A model generated the notes under the pieces. The model did not search any database. It saw only the letters and a list, made by a program, of their open reading frames with translations, and was not told where the DNA came from. 5,449 nucleotides of DNA from an uncultured Leucothrix sp. (GTDB lineage: Bacteria; Pseudomonadota; Gammaproteobacteria; Thiotrichales; Thiotrichaceae). The position numbers and the translations under genes were made by a program. Of the stretch, positions 1 to 5,449 are shown one piece after another. Numbering within the stretch: the first letter of the stretch is position 1; every line of letters begins with the position of its first letter. The stretch lies in NCBI GenBank assembly GCA_937923375.1, contig CALAJG010000133.1, forward strand, positions 1 to 5,449, written 5' to 3'.

Positions 1-1
1 T

Positions 2-811
2 GTCATTGCCAAAGAAATTGAGGGTAAGTTAGGTAGTGATGCGCTTAAGAACCAACAGCTTATCCTCGCTGAGCTTGCAAGGTGGTTATCATCAGCAAAA
101 CCCACAAGTGCCTTAGAACAGCAGCGCCATTATGTGATTCAGGAAGCTTATGACGCTGACTACGTACTTGATTTACATTGTGACAATGATGCACTAGTGC
201 ATCTTTTCGCCGTGCCCCAGTTAAGCGAGTTATCGCATAATCTGGCAACCTGGGTCGGTGCTGCTGCGACATTGCTAGCTGAAGACAGTGGTGGTGGTTC
301 ATTTGATGAAGTTTGGCCCGGCCTGTGGTTAGATGCTGCGCGTGAGAACCCTGATAAGCCAATTCCGCTAAAAATAAAAGCCTCTGGAACGGTAGAATAC
401 CGTGGTCAAGCTGACACCTTTGACGGGCTTAATCGTCAAGATGCTATCCAGCTCTACGGTTTCTTTCAGGAAGAGGGGTTAATTGGTGGCGAGCTCATAA
501 CAGCAAAGCCAGACACTGCGCCAGAACCAACTGACTTAGATGCTACAGAAATGCTCAGAGTCGATCAGGCTGGTTTATTGGCATACTGTGTCGAGTTAGG
601 TGAGACCGTAGAGAAAGGGCAAGTGGTCGCAGAACTGATCGCCTTGGATGGGGAAGATGCTTTCCAACAGCGTACGCCGATCTGCGCCAATACCTCTGGT
701 CGGGTTATTTCCAGAAATACCAACAAATACGTCTGGCCAGGCTGTTCGATCGCTAAGATTGTCGGCAGCGAAACGTTGGAAAGTCGTGGCGATTATCTGC
801 TGGAAGATTAA
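2..811 (+). CDS. AstE/aspartoacylase-family (M14) zinc hydrolase, 5' end missing
   Basis: The reading frame is open from the left edge to a TAA, giving 269 visible residues. The real start lies outside the window, and the in-frame GTG at 134 is internal. Visible residues 57-61 read DLHCD; the His is the expected third zinc ligand, followed by NDALVHLF, as in the uncharacterised 'PaAOTO-like' subgroup of the succinylglutamate desuccinylase/aspartoacylase family. Residues 130-137 (TVEYRGQA) carry the Glu expected to be the catalytic base. Residues about 185-255 form a small beta-rich, biotinyl/lipoyl-like C-terminal barrel, with LGETVEKGQVVAEL and a later TSGRVISR turn. The N-terminal HxxE-type zinc pair must lie upstream. 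The family removes acyl groups from amino-acid amides by a carboxypeptidase-like mechanism, probably in the cytoplasm. The substrate of this subgroup is not known to me. The gene is convergent with the transporter at 856-2109. Confidence 0.85.
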   Translation, partial: VIAKEIEGKLGSDALKNQQLILAELARWLSSAKPTSALEQQRHYVIQEAYDADYVLDLHCDNDALVHLFAVPQLSELSHNLATWVGAAATLLAEDSGGGSFDEVWPGLWLDAARENPDKPIPLKIKASGTVEYRGQADTFDGLNRQDAIQLYGFFQEEGLIGGELITAKPDTAPEPTDLDATEMLRVDQAGLLAYCVELGETVEKGQVVAELIALDGEDAFQQRTPICANTSGRVISRNTNKYVWPGCSIAKIVGSETLESRGDYLLED

Positions 812-830
812 CTCACTTCGCCTGTGAGCT
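810..830. terminator. Weak hairpin between convergent genes
   Basis: The arms CTCAC (812-816) and GTGAG (824-828) enclose a 7-nt loop. On the minus strand the stem can extend by a G-U and an A-U pair. It sits in the 44 bp gap between two convergent stop codons, where a shared terminator is expected. Neither side has a proper T-tract: the plus side has CTTTGTC, the minus side TTAATCTT. It is at best a weak bidirectional terminator. Confidence 0.25.
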
Positions 831-855
831 TTGTCATCAGATTTCTTCTTTAGAC

Positions 856-2109
856 TTATGTGGTTGCCGCTACTGACACTTCTCGCTTATTCGTAATCAA
901 ATACCAAATCATCGACACGACCTGCATAGCAATTAGCAACCCAAACGCCATCTGAAATCCTGCCGGATCATATTGATCAGCGCGATCGCTGGCATATAGG
1001 TTGATAACATAGCCTACGCCCCATTGCATAAGGAAAGCCATCACAAATACCAGTAGATTTAGCCCCGTATTAACCCGTCCCGCTAGTTCGCTCGGAAAGC
1101 TTTGTGAAAGCACCGCATAAGTAATTACTCCGGCGGTTGAGAAGAAGGCATAGCCTGCCCAAAGCCACATTGAGTATTGAGTAACCTCCAATACCAGAGC
1201 GAGTTGAATCAACATATAAATGACCATTCCGGCAATACCCACAGCCATTGGTTTGATGCCCATTGGCCGTAGCCAGTCCGCTATGACACCAATTAGAGCA
1301 AAGCCAAGGATTAAGCCGACTGCGATTAATGACAGTGTAGTGGCGACTTCATCGCGGTTAAAATTAGCGACGTCGCGCAGCCATGGTCCTGACCACAAGC
1401 CAAGCACTGAGCCTGCAGTTGCCTGAGAGGCGACCGCCCACGGTGCAATGCACCAAAAAGTGCGACTTTTGAAGACTTTAACAATACCCTGAATATGCTG
1501 ACGTAAAGTGGTACCAGATTGAGTAATAGGCTTGTCTGGAACCACAAAAAAGACGCTTAAAGCAACTAAAAAAGTAATGATTGCGAGCGCCCAAAACACA
1601 CCGCGCCAGTCGGTAAACTGCAAAGCAAACTCCACCGGAGTGGCGGCGGTAAGCGCACCAAAACCACCGGCCGCTAATAAGAAGCCATTGATCATCGGCA
1701 GCCGTTCCATTGGGAACCACTGCACGAATGCTTTAAATGATGCCATCAAGCAGGCTGAGACGCCGAAACCGATTAGCGCACGCCCAATGAGTAGGCCAGT
1801 TGAGGTTTCAGCCGAGGCAAAAATAGCGGCACCAGCGGCGGCAAATAATAACAGTATCGCTTCAGTTTGACGCGGGCCATAGCGGTCTAGCAGTATGCCT
1901 AACGGCAGCTGTGTTGCGGCAAAGGCGATCAGGTACACACTGGTTAGCATTCCAAGTTGGTTTGCATTTAATGCTAAATCACCGGACAGGTCGCTGGCGA
2001 TAATCGTGTTAACGACTCGGAATAAATACGATAGAAAGTAGCCTGCAGCAAACGGTGCAAAAATTCGTAGCAAAAAGCCGATAGAAAGTTGCTGATTGGT
2101 TTGAGTCAA
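856..2109 (-). CDS. Major facilitator superfamily (MFS) transporter, 12 TM, TTG start
   Basis: This is a 417-residue inner-membrane protein with about 12 hydrophobic segments (near residues 14-36, 52-72, 82-100, 104-128, 140-158, 170-190, 219-241, 256-278, 285-308, 312-335, 345-371, 385-407). The polar middle loop at about 191-217 separates the two six-helix halves. The MFS signature loop between helices 2 and 3 is clear at residues 70-80 (LGILLDRYGPR), and a degenerate copy (GVIADWLRPMG) sits at 274-284 in the second half. SFPSELAGRVNTGLN (337-351) is also typical of the superfamily. The start is TTG: the frame is open back to a TAG at 2149-2151 without an ATG or GTG, a GGCGGA ribosome site sits 7 nt upstream of the TTG, and the next Met (residue 54) falls inside helix 2. 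The substrate cannot be read from the sequence; a small organic solute is likely. It lies downstream of glnN on the same strand but is separated by a terminator, so it is probably transcribed on its own. Confidence 0.9.
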   Translation of the reverse strand: MTQTNQQLSIGFLLRIFAPFAAGYFLSYLFRVVNTIIASDLSGDLALNANQLGMLTSVYLIAFAATQLPLGILLDRYGPRQTEAILLLFAAAGAAIFASAETSTGLLIGRALIGFGVSACLMASFKAFVQWFPMERLPMINGFLLAAGGFGALTAATPVEFALQFTDWRGVFWALAIITFLVALSVFFVVPDKPITQSGTTLRQHIQGIVKVFKSRTFWCIAPWAVASQATAGSVLGLWSGPWLRDVANFNRDEVATTLSLIAVGLILGFALIGVIADWLRPMGIKPMAVGIAGMVIYMLIQLALVLEVTQYSMWLWAGYAFFSTAGVITYAVLSQSFPSELAGRVNTGLNLLVFVMAFLMQWGVGYVINLYASDRADQYDPAGFQMAFGLLIAMQVVSMIWYLITNKREVSVAATT

Positions 2110-2116
2110 GTTGAGT

Positions 2117-2123
2117 TCCGCCC
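2117..2123 (-). promoter_or_regulatory. Ribosome binding site deciding the TTG start of the MFS gene
   Basis: Read on the minus strand, GGGCGGA lies 7 nt before the TTG at 2109. It is an imperfect but well-spaced Shine-Dalgarno match. No ATG or GTG start exists in this frame between the upstream stop and the TTG, so this site supports the unusual initiator. Confidence 0.5.
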
Positions 2124-2209
2124 GATATTTTAAGATAGCCTGAGGTTTCTACGAAAGTCAGGGCGGTACTGGTGGCCGTCCAAAATAGACTGGTTGAGTA
2201 GAGGCCGTA

Positions 2210-2238
2210 ATACTAGAAGGGTGGTGTTAATCTAGCAA
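2210..2238 (-). promoter_or_regulatory. Candidate sigma-70 promoter for the MFS gene
   Basis: On the minus strand, TTGCTA (2238-2233) and TAGTAT (2215-2210) are 17 bp apart. Each matches four of six consensus bases. The predicted start near 2203 would leave a leader of about 94 nt. The site begins just beyond the glnN terminator, where an independent promoter for the transporter is expected. A second, weaker option nearer the gene is TATCTT, with CTGACT 18 bp upstream. This is pattern matching only. Confidence 0.35.
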
Positions 2239-2240
2239 GT

Positions 2241-2267
2241 AATAAAAAGGCCGCTAAAAAGCGGCCT
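2241..2267 (-). terminator. Rho-independent terminator of glnN
   Basis: A perfect 7-bp GC-rich stem, AGGCCGC (2248-2254) with GCGGCCT (2261-2267), encloses a 6-nt loop. Read on the minus strand it is followed by TTTTTATT. It begins 32 bp after the glnN stop codon and fits an intrinsic terminator for the glutamine synthetase message. It would separate glnN transcription from the transporter gene downstream. Confidence 0.9.
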
Positions 2268-2299
2268 CGATAGTGCGGTGTAATTGATTTGCTCAACGC

Positions 2300-4474
2300 T
2301 TACTTGATAAATAGCATCTCACGGTACTTAGCTAGTGGCCACATGTCGTCAGACACTTCGCCTTCTAGTGCATCAGCGTGCTCGCGGACTTCATTCATTA
2401 GCGGAAGAATGTCTTTTGCAAGGTACTGCATGTGTGCTTCAGTTGAAGCAAAGTCTTCTTTTTCAAGTGCTTCGCTCAACTTAGCAACTGCCCCCATCAT
2501 CGCGTTTGAGTGGCTTGCTACCGACTCTGCGGATGACTTATCAAAGTCTATGCCAAGCTGCGACATACCAGAGTGCGTTGAGGCAAGATCCATCAGGTAG
2601 TTAGATGCGGCAGGGAAGATGATGGTTTTAGCCATATCAACAACCAGCTTAGCTTCTACTTCAATCGATAGGATGTACTGCTCAGAGTAGACCTCATATC
2701 GACTTTCCAGCTCAGCTGCTGACAACACGCCTGTGCTTTCGAACAGTGTTTTGACAGATGCTTCTTTGAACGCAGGCAGCGCATCCGCGGTAGTTGGGAT
2801 GTTCTTCAAACCACGCTCTTTGACTGCTGCCTCGTGCCACTCAGAAGAGTAACCGTCACCACCAAATACTGCATTGCCATGTGCCTTCATAAGCTTGTTC
2901 AAGACACTCATCACAGCGGCATTCTTGTCAGCTCCACCGGATAATTCTGCTTCTAACTCTTCAGCAATCCAATTTAGCGAGTCAGCCAGCATGGTGTTCA
3001 TAGCAACTAATGGACCAGAAACAGAGGCTGCTGAGCCGACTGCGCGGAATTCAAAGCGATTACCCGTGAAAGCGAATGGCGATGTGCGGTTACGGTCGCC
3101 TGGGTCACGTGTAAAGTTAAGGATTTGAGACAGACCCAGATCCATTTCTCCACCACCTGCCACGGCTTCTAACTTGCCATCTTTGATGTCGTTGTAAACT
3201 TTCTCTAGCTGGTCACCTAAGTAAACAGACAGAATCGCTGGAGGTGCTTCGTTTGCACCTAAACGGTGATCATTACCAGCAGACGCGATGACCGCACGCA
3301 ATAATGGTCCATAAAGGTGCACGCCACGAATTACTGCACCACAAAAGAGCAAAAAGTTTAAGTTTTCGTTCGGTGTAGTACCTGGGTCAAGCAAGTTTCC
3401 TTGTGTTGCGTTACCTACTGACCAGTTTACGTGCTTACCTGAACCGTTGATGCCAGCAAATGGTTTTTCGTGAAGCAGGCACAAGAAGCCGTGCTCTTTC
3501 GCTGTCATTTTCATAACAGTCATTAGCAACTGCTGGTGATCGGCTGCAACGTTAGCGGCTTCATAATAAGGCGCAATCTCAAACTGGCCCGGAGCTACTT
3601 CGTTGTGATGCGTCTTTGCTGGAATGCCCAGACGGTATAGCTTGTCTTCAAAGTCCTGCATGAACACCTGAACGCGGGCTGGGATAGCACCGAAGTAGTG
3701 ATCATCAAACTCTTGACCTTTAGCAGACGCAGCACCAAATAAGGTACGCCCTGCTAGTAGTAAGTCAGGACGGCTATTAGCAAAGTTTGAATCAACCAGG
3801 AAGTATTCCTGTTCAGCGCCACAACTTGAGTTTAGTGGAGCAACTTTTTCTTCGCCCATCAGCTTTAGCACTTTTTGCGCTGCGTCATTCATTGCTGAGT
3901 TTGAACGTAATAGTGGAATCTTTTTATCGAGTGCCTCACCTGTCCACGACATAAATACACTAGGAATCATCAGTGTAGCGCCGTTATCTGTCTGCATAAC
4001 ATAAGCTGGGCTGGTTGGATCCCACGCCGTATAGCCACGTGCCGCATTGGTCATACGCAGGCTTCCGTTAGGGAACGAAGAACCGTCTGGCTCACCTTTA
4101 ATAAGCAGGCTACCTGTAAATTCTGTTATGCAGCTGCCGTCAGGGCTCGTTATAACAAAGCCGTCGTGCTTCTCTGCAGTGGCGTTAGTCATTGGGTAGA
4201 ATATGTGAGAGAAGAACTTCACGCCTTTCTTGGTGGCCCACTCTTTCATCGCCGCAGCAACAACGTCAGCCGTCGCCGCATCCAGAGGTGCGCCTGTCTG
4301 CACTGTCTTCTTGATGGACTTATATGCATTTTTAGAGAGCGCTTCTTCCATCTTAGCTAGATTGAATACGTCACTTGCCCAAATTTTATTTAGTGACTTT
4401 GGCTTATCAACCAGCATAGGCTCGCGGTTAGTGATTTGATAGATTGCTTGCAGTCTACTTTCGTTGCCACTCAT
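2300..4474 (-). CDS. glnN: Type III glutamine synthetase (GSIII)
   Basis: Makes glutamine from glutamate, ammonia and ATP in the cytoplasm, the entry step of nitrogen assimilation. The 724-residue length fits the type III family (about 700-730) and is far longer than type I (about 470) or type II (about 350). The N-terminal region, about residues 80-180, has the type III pattern (FFSHIFYPMTN, then ITEFTGSLLIKGEPDGSSFPNGSLR). The catalytic core follows: GAEQEY at 219-224 with metal-binding Glu221 and Glu223, HHNEVAPGQFEIAP at 289-302, the GINGSGKHVNWS loop at 341-352, and NRTSPFAFTGNRFEFRAVGS at 462-481, which carries the ATP/glutamate-binding arginines. The C-terminal part is helical. All core motifs are intact, so the enzyme should be active. 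The ATG start has a GAGGAA ribosome site 6 nt upstream. Type III enzymes lack the type I adenylylation loop, so control is probably transcriptional, in keeping with the sigma-54/NtrC elements upstream. A terminator follows, suggesting a single-gene transcript. Confidence 0.97.
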   Translation of the reverse strand: MSGNESRLQAIYQITNREPMLVDKPKSLNKIWASDVFNLAKMEEALSKNAYKSIKKTVQTGAPLDAATADVVAAAMKEWATKKGVKFFSHIFYPMTNATAEKHDGFVITSPDGSCITEFTGSLLIKGEPDGSSFPNGSLRMTNAARGYTAWDPTSPAYVMQTDNGATLMIPSVFMSWTGEALDKKIPLLRSNSAMNDAAQKVLKLMGEEKVAPLNSSCGAEQEYFLVDSNFANSRPDLLLAGRTLFGAASAKGQEFDDHYFGAIPARVQVFMQDFEDKLYRLGIPAKTHHNEVAPGQFEIAPYYEAANVAADHQQLLMTVMKMTAKEHGFLCLLHEKPFAGINGSGKHVNWSVGNATQGNLLDPGTTPNENLNFLLFCGAVIRGVHLYGPLLRAVIASAGNDHRLGANEAPPAILSVYLGDQLEKVYNDIKDGKLEAVAGGGEMDLGLSQILNFTRDPGDRNRTSPFAFTGNRFEFRAVGSAASVSGPLVAMNTMLADSLNWIAEELEAELSGGADKNAAVMSVLNKLMKAHGNAVFGGDGYSSEWHEAAVKERGLKNIPTTADALPAFKEASVKTLFESTGVLSAAELESRYEVYSEQYILSIEVEAKLVVDMAKTIIFPAASNYLMDLASTHSGMSQLGIDFDKSSAESVASHSNAMMGAVAKLSEALEKEDFASTEAHMQYLAKDILPLMNEVREHADALEGEVSDDMWPLAKYREMLFIK

Positions 4475-4480
4475 AGATCG

Positions 4481-4486
4481 TTCCTC
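4481..4486 (-). promoter_or_regulatory. Ribosome binding site of glnN
   Basis: GAGGAA on the minus strand, 6 nt before the ATG at 4474. It is a strong, well-placed Shine-Dalgarno sequence that fixes the glnN start. Confidence 0.8.
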
Positions 4487-4538
4487 GGTAAAATAGTGAT
4501 TCGTTGTTCAATAGCTAAAACAGCATTAAAGATCATAA

Positions 4539-4554
4539 AGCAAAATACGTGCCA
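4539..4554 (-). promoter_or_regulatory. Sigma-54 (RpoN) promoter of glnN
   Basis: On the minus strand the sequence is TGGCAC-GTATT-TTGCT, a full match to the RpoN consensus TGGCAC-N5-TTGCW. The invariant GG (4553-4552) and GC (4541-4540) are exactly 10 bp apart. Taking the C at 4540 as -12, transcription should start near 4528, giving a leader of about 54 nt. No comparably good sigma-70 promoter is evident in this gap. RpoN polymerase needs an activator ATPase, here most likely NtrC bound at 4661-4683. Confidence 0.9.
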
Positions 4555-4583
4555 GTAATGAATGCATGCTGAATCGCAAGGGT

Positions 4584-4596
4584 TAAGTTATTGATT
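4584..4596 (-). promoter_or_regulatory. IHF-consensus site between enhancer and promoter
   Basis: On the minus strand, AATCAATAACTTA matches the IHF consensus WATCAANNNNTTR at every defined position. It is centred at about -62 from the predicted start, between the NtrC site and the sigma-54 promoter. IHF bends DNA to bring the activator onto the polymerase in many RpoN systems. Such a short motif also occurs by chance; its placement is the stronger argument. Confidence 0.6.
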
Positions 4597-4599
4597 TAG

Positions 4600-4609
4600 C
4601 GTCATGACG
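4600..4609. repeat. Perfect 10-bp palindrome, possible operator
   Basis: CGTCATGACG reads the same on both strands and lies 3 bp from the IHF-like site, centred at about -77 from the glnN start. It could be an operator for a dimeric regulator, but I do not recognise the motif and a short palindrome can occur by chance. Confidence 0.25.
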
Positions 4610-4619
4610 ACGAGAAAGG

Positions 4620-4630
4620 TTGGTGTAAGC
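4620..4630 (-). promoter_or_regulatory. Possible second, weak NtrC half-site
   Basis: TTGGTGTAAGC matches the right half of the strong NtrC site (TTGGTGCAAGC, 4673-4683) at 10 of 11 bases and is displaced from it by 53 bp, close to five helical turns. The partner half expected at about 4611-4615 (CGAGA) is not conserved, so this would be a low-affinity site at best. Confidence 0.3.
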
Positions 4631-4660
4631 CAGAGGCTCTTAGGGGGCTCTAAGTCAATG

Positions 4661-4683
4661 GCTTGCACTATTTTGGTGCAAGC
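4661..4683 (-). promoter_or_regulatory. NtrC (GlnG) enhancer site for glnN
   Basis: Two perfect 8-bp inverted arms, GCTTGCAC (4661-4668) and GTGCAAGC (4676-4683), flank a 7-bp spacer. The core TGCACTATTTTGGTGCA is essentially the enterobacterial NtrC consensus (TGCAC-N7-GTGCA, with GGTGCA on one side). It is centred about 144 bp upstream of the predicted sigma-54 start, a normal enhancer distance and close to that of the E. coli glnA sites. A terminator for the neighbouring MOSC gene is less likely: on the minus strand the dyad is followed by CATTGAC, not a T-tract. Confidence 0.85.
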
Positions 4684-4720
4684 TTTTCAGCTAATGGTGT
4701 TATCCTTTCGGTCTTGAGGG

Positions 4721-5449
4721 TCAATGAACCCGGAGTTGATCACCTACAGAAATGCTTGCGGTTTGAACATCCGAGACAATTGTTGCGTTCATTCCCATGA
4801 CCGGTTGGCCGTTTTGGTCAGTGTGCTTTTGCATTAGTACCTTCATAGGCTGCTTGTCTGGATGTGATTCGCCAGTATCAGGATCACGCGTGGTCAGGAT
4901 GCAGCGAGTGCAGGTGTCCAGCATCTTAAAGCGAGTGTTTCCCACTTCAAAGCTTTTCCAGTTCTCTTCTTCAAATACCTCAACGCCGGTAATGACGATA
5001 TTGGGTCTGAACCTGCGAACGTCATAAGGAATGCCTGCCCAGTCACAGCCTTGTCGCATGCTGGCTTCGCTGACGATGAGTATCGGTGCTGCATCGGCAA
5101 AACTAGTGTCGAGAGCATACTTAACTGAGTGGCGAGCGGTCGGCTTCCACAGCGCGACGCGAGCGGTCTGACCTAGTACTTCACTCATCCAATTTGCAGC
5201 TGCGTCACCTGCATCAAGAGCATTGATATCGTCTTTCCACACTTTGCCACTGATTAGTGCTGGGTTGTCTGAGTGGTCACTAGGAGCAATTGGACAGTTT
5301 GTTGCTTGCTTTGGGTGGGCTAGTGTCCAACCGTTGCCGTCGATTTGGCAGCTGATTTGTAGGAGTTCTGGGCAGCGGCGGGCGGTTAAGAATCCACCGT
5401 TTTCATCCACAGCCATTAGGCGGCGGTCGTTTAGCATGCCCTCGGCGTC
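4721..5449 (-). CDS. MOSC-domain protein, YcbX/mARC type, N-terminus outside window
   Basis: The frame is open to the right edge, so 242 residues are visible and the true start is beyond the window; the Met at 5437 is internal. The first visible stretch, GMLNDRRLMAVDENGGFLTARRCPEL, belongs to the MOSC N-terminal beta-barrel domain, where GLxxDRRWMLVDENGxFLTxR is typical (the E. coli YcbX pattern). The MOSC domain proper follows: ILIVSEASM at visible residues 123-131, RRFRPNIVITG at 145-155 and DTCTRCILTTRDPDTGE at 178-194. Within CTRC, one Cys is the expected molybdenum-cofactor ligand. It ends VGDQLRVH just after the MOSC domain, without the C-terminal 2Fe-2S ferredoxin domain of E. coli YcbX. 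Relatives reduce N-hydroxylated compounds with a separate electron donor, and that activity is inferred here from family only. The stop lies 37 bp before the NtrC dyad, and no clear terminator follows. Confidence 0.88.
   Translation of the reverse strand, partial: DAEGMLNDRRLMAVDENGGFLTARRCPELLQISCQIDGNGWTLAHPKQATNCPIAPSDHSDNPALISGKVWKDDINALDAGDAAANWMSEVLGQTARVALWKPTARHSVKYALDTSFADAAPILIVSEASMRQGCDWAGIPYDVRRFRPNIVITGVEVFEEENWKSFEVGNTRFKMLDTCTRCILTTRDPDTGESHPDKQPMKVLMQKHTDQNGQPVMGMNATIVSDVQTASISVGDQLRVH

Noticed and set aside
60..362. Minus-strand open frame of 100 codons
   Set aside because: It lies antisense to the M14 gene, has a His/Gln-rich composition without a recognisable domain, and shows no ribosome site that I can support. 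It is a shadow frame.
134..811. A complete 225-residue gene starting at GTG 134
   Set aside because: The frame is open to the left edge, and the residues before 134 continue the family's helical region just ahead of the DLHCD zinc motif. The GTG is internal to a gene cut by the window.
1220..1870. Plus-strand open frames antisense to the transporter (1220-1426 and 1532-1870)
   Set aside because: Low-complexity Ala/Ser/Pro/Lys-rich translations opposite a clear 12-helix protein, as expected from the complement of hydrophobic codons.
2110..2299. A small RNA gene or riboswitch in the gap between glnN and the transporter
   Set aside because: Apart from the terminator and the candidate promoter I see no conserved aptamer-like pairing.
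2289..3128. Plus-strand open frames antisense to glnN (2289-2600 and 2874-3128)
   Set aside because: The opposite strand encodes strongly conserved glutamine synthetase, and these frames show no domain or start signal.
4661..4683. Inverted repeat as a rho-independent terminator
   Set aside because: In the direction of the only gene that would need it (MOSC, minus strand) there is no T-tract. The TTTT on the plus side has no upstream plus-strand gene, and the sequence matches the NtrC consensus.
4721..5437. MOSC gene starting at the ATG at 5437
   Set aside because: The four codons before it (D-A-E-G) stay open to the edge and fit the N-terminal MOSC barrel. A start here would remove the first strands of that domain.

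Overview
The window looks like chromosomal DNA of a gammaproteobacterium. The GC content is middling by eye and gene packing is dense. The control region of its glutamine synthetase gene has the enterobacterial-style sigma-54/NtrC/IHF layout. I cannot name the genus from sequence alone. There are four protein genes, two of them cut by the window edges. I see no RNA genes, insertion sequences, CRISPR arrays or prophage genes.

Layout, left to right. (1) At 2-811, plus strand, is the C-terminal three quarters or so of a zinc-dependent deacylase-like protein of the AstE/aspartoacylase (M14) family. (2) It converges, across 44 bp, on a 417-residue major facilitator transporter (856-2109, minus strand), which probably starts at a TTG codon. 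(3) A 190 bp gap (2110-2299) holds a strong rho-independent terminator for the next gene and a candidate sigma-70 promoter for the transporter. (4) A complete type III glutamine synthetase, GlnN (724 residues), occupies 2300-4474 on the minus strand. (5) A 246 bp gap (4475-4720) holds its control region: Shine-Dalgarno, sigma-54 promoter, IHF-consensus site, a 10 bp palindrome, a possible NtrC half-site and a near-perfect NtrC enhancer. (6) From 4721 to the right edge, on the minus strand, is a MOSC-domain protein of the YcbX/mARC type whose N-terminus lies outside the window.

The main point is regulatory. The glutamine synthetase is the unusual large type III enzyme rather than the usual type I GlnA. 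Yet the DNA in front of it reads as a textbook nitrogen-limitation promoter: TGGCAC-N5-TTGC, an IHF site at about -62, and an NtrC dyad centred at about -144. The enzyme is therefore predicted to be made when nitrogen is scarce, with NtrC-P looping onto sigma-54 polymerase. The terminator behind glnN and the separate candidate promoter ahead of the transporter suggest that glnN is monocistronic. The transporter and the deacylase might also serve nitrogen-compound use, but nothing in their sequences proves it. I see no evidence of a new multi-gene system here.
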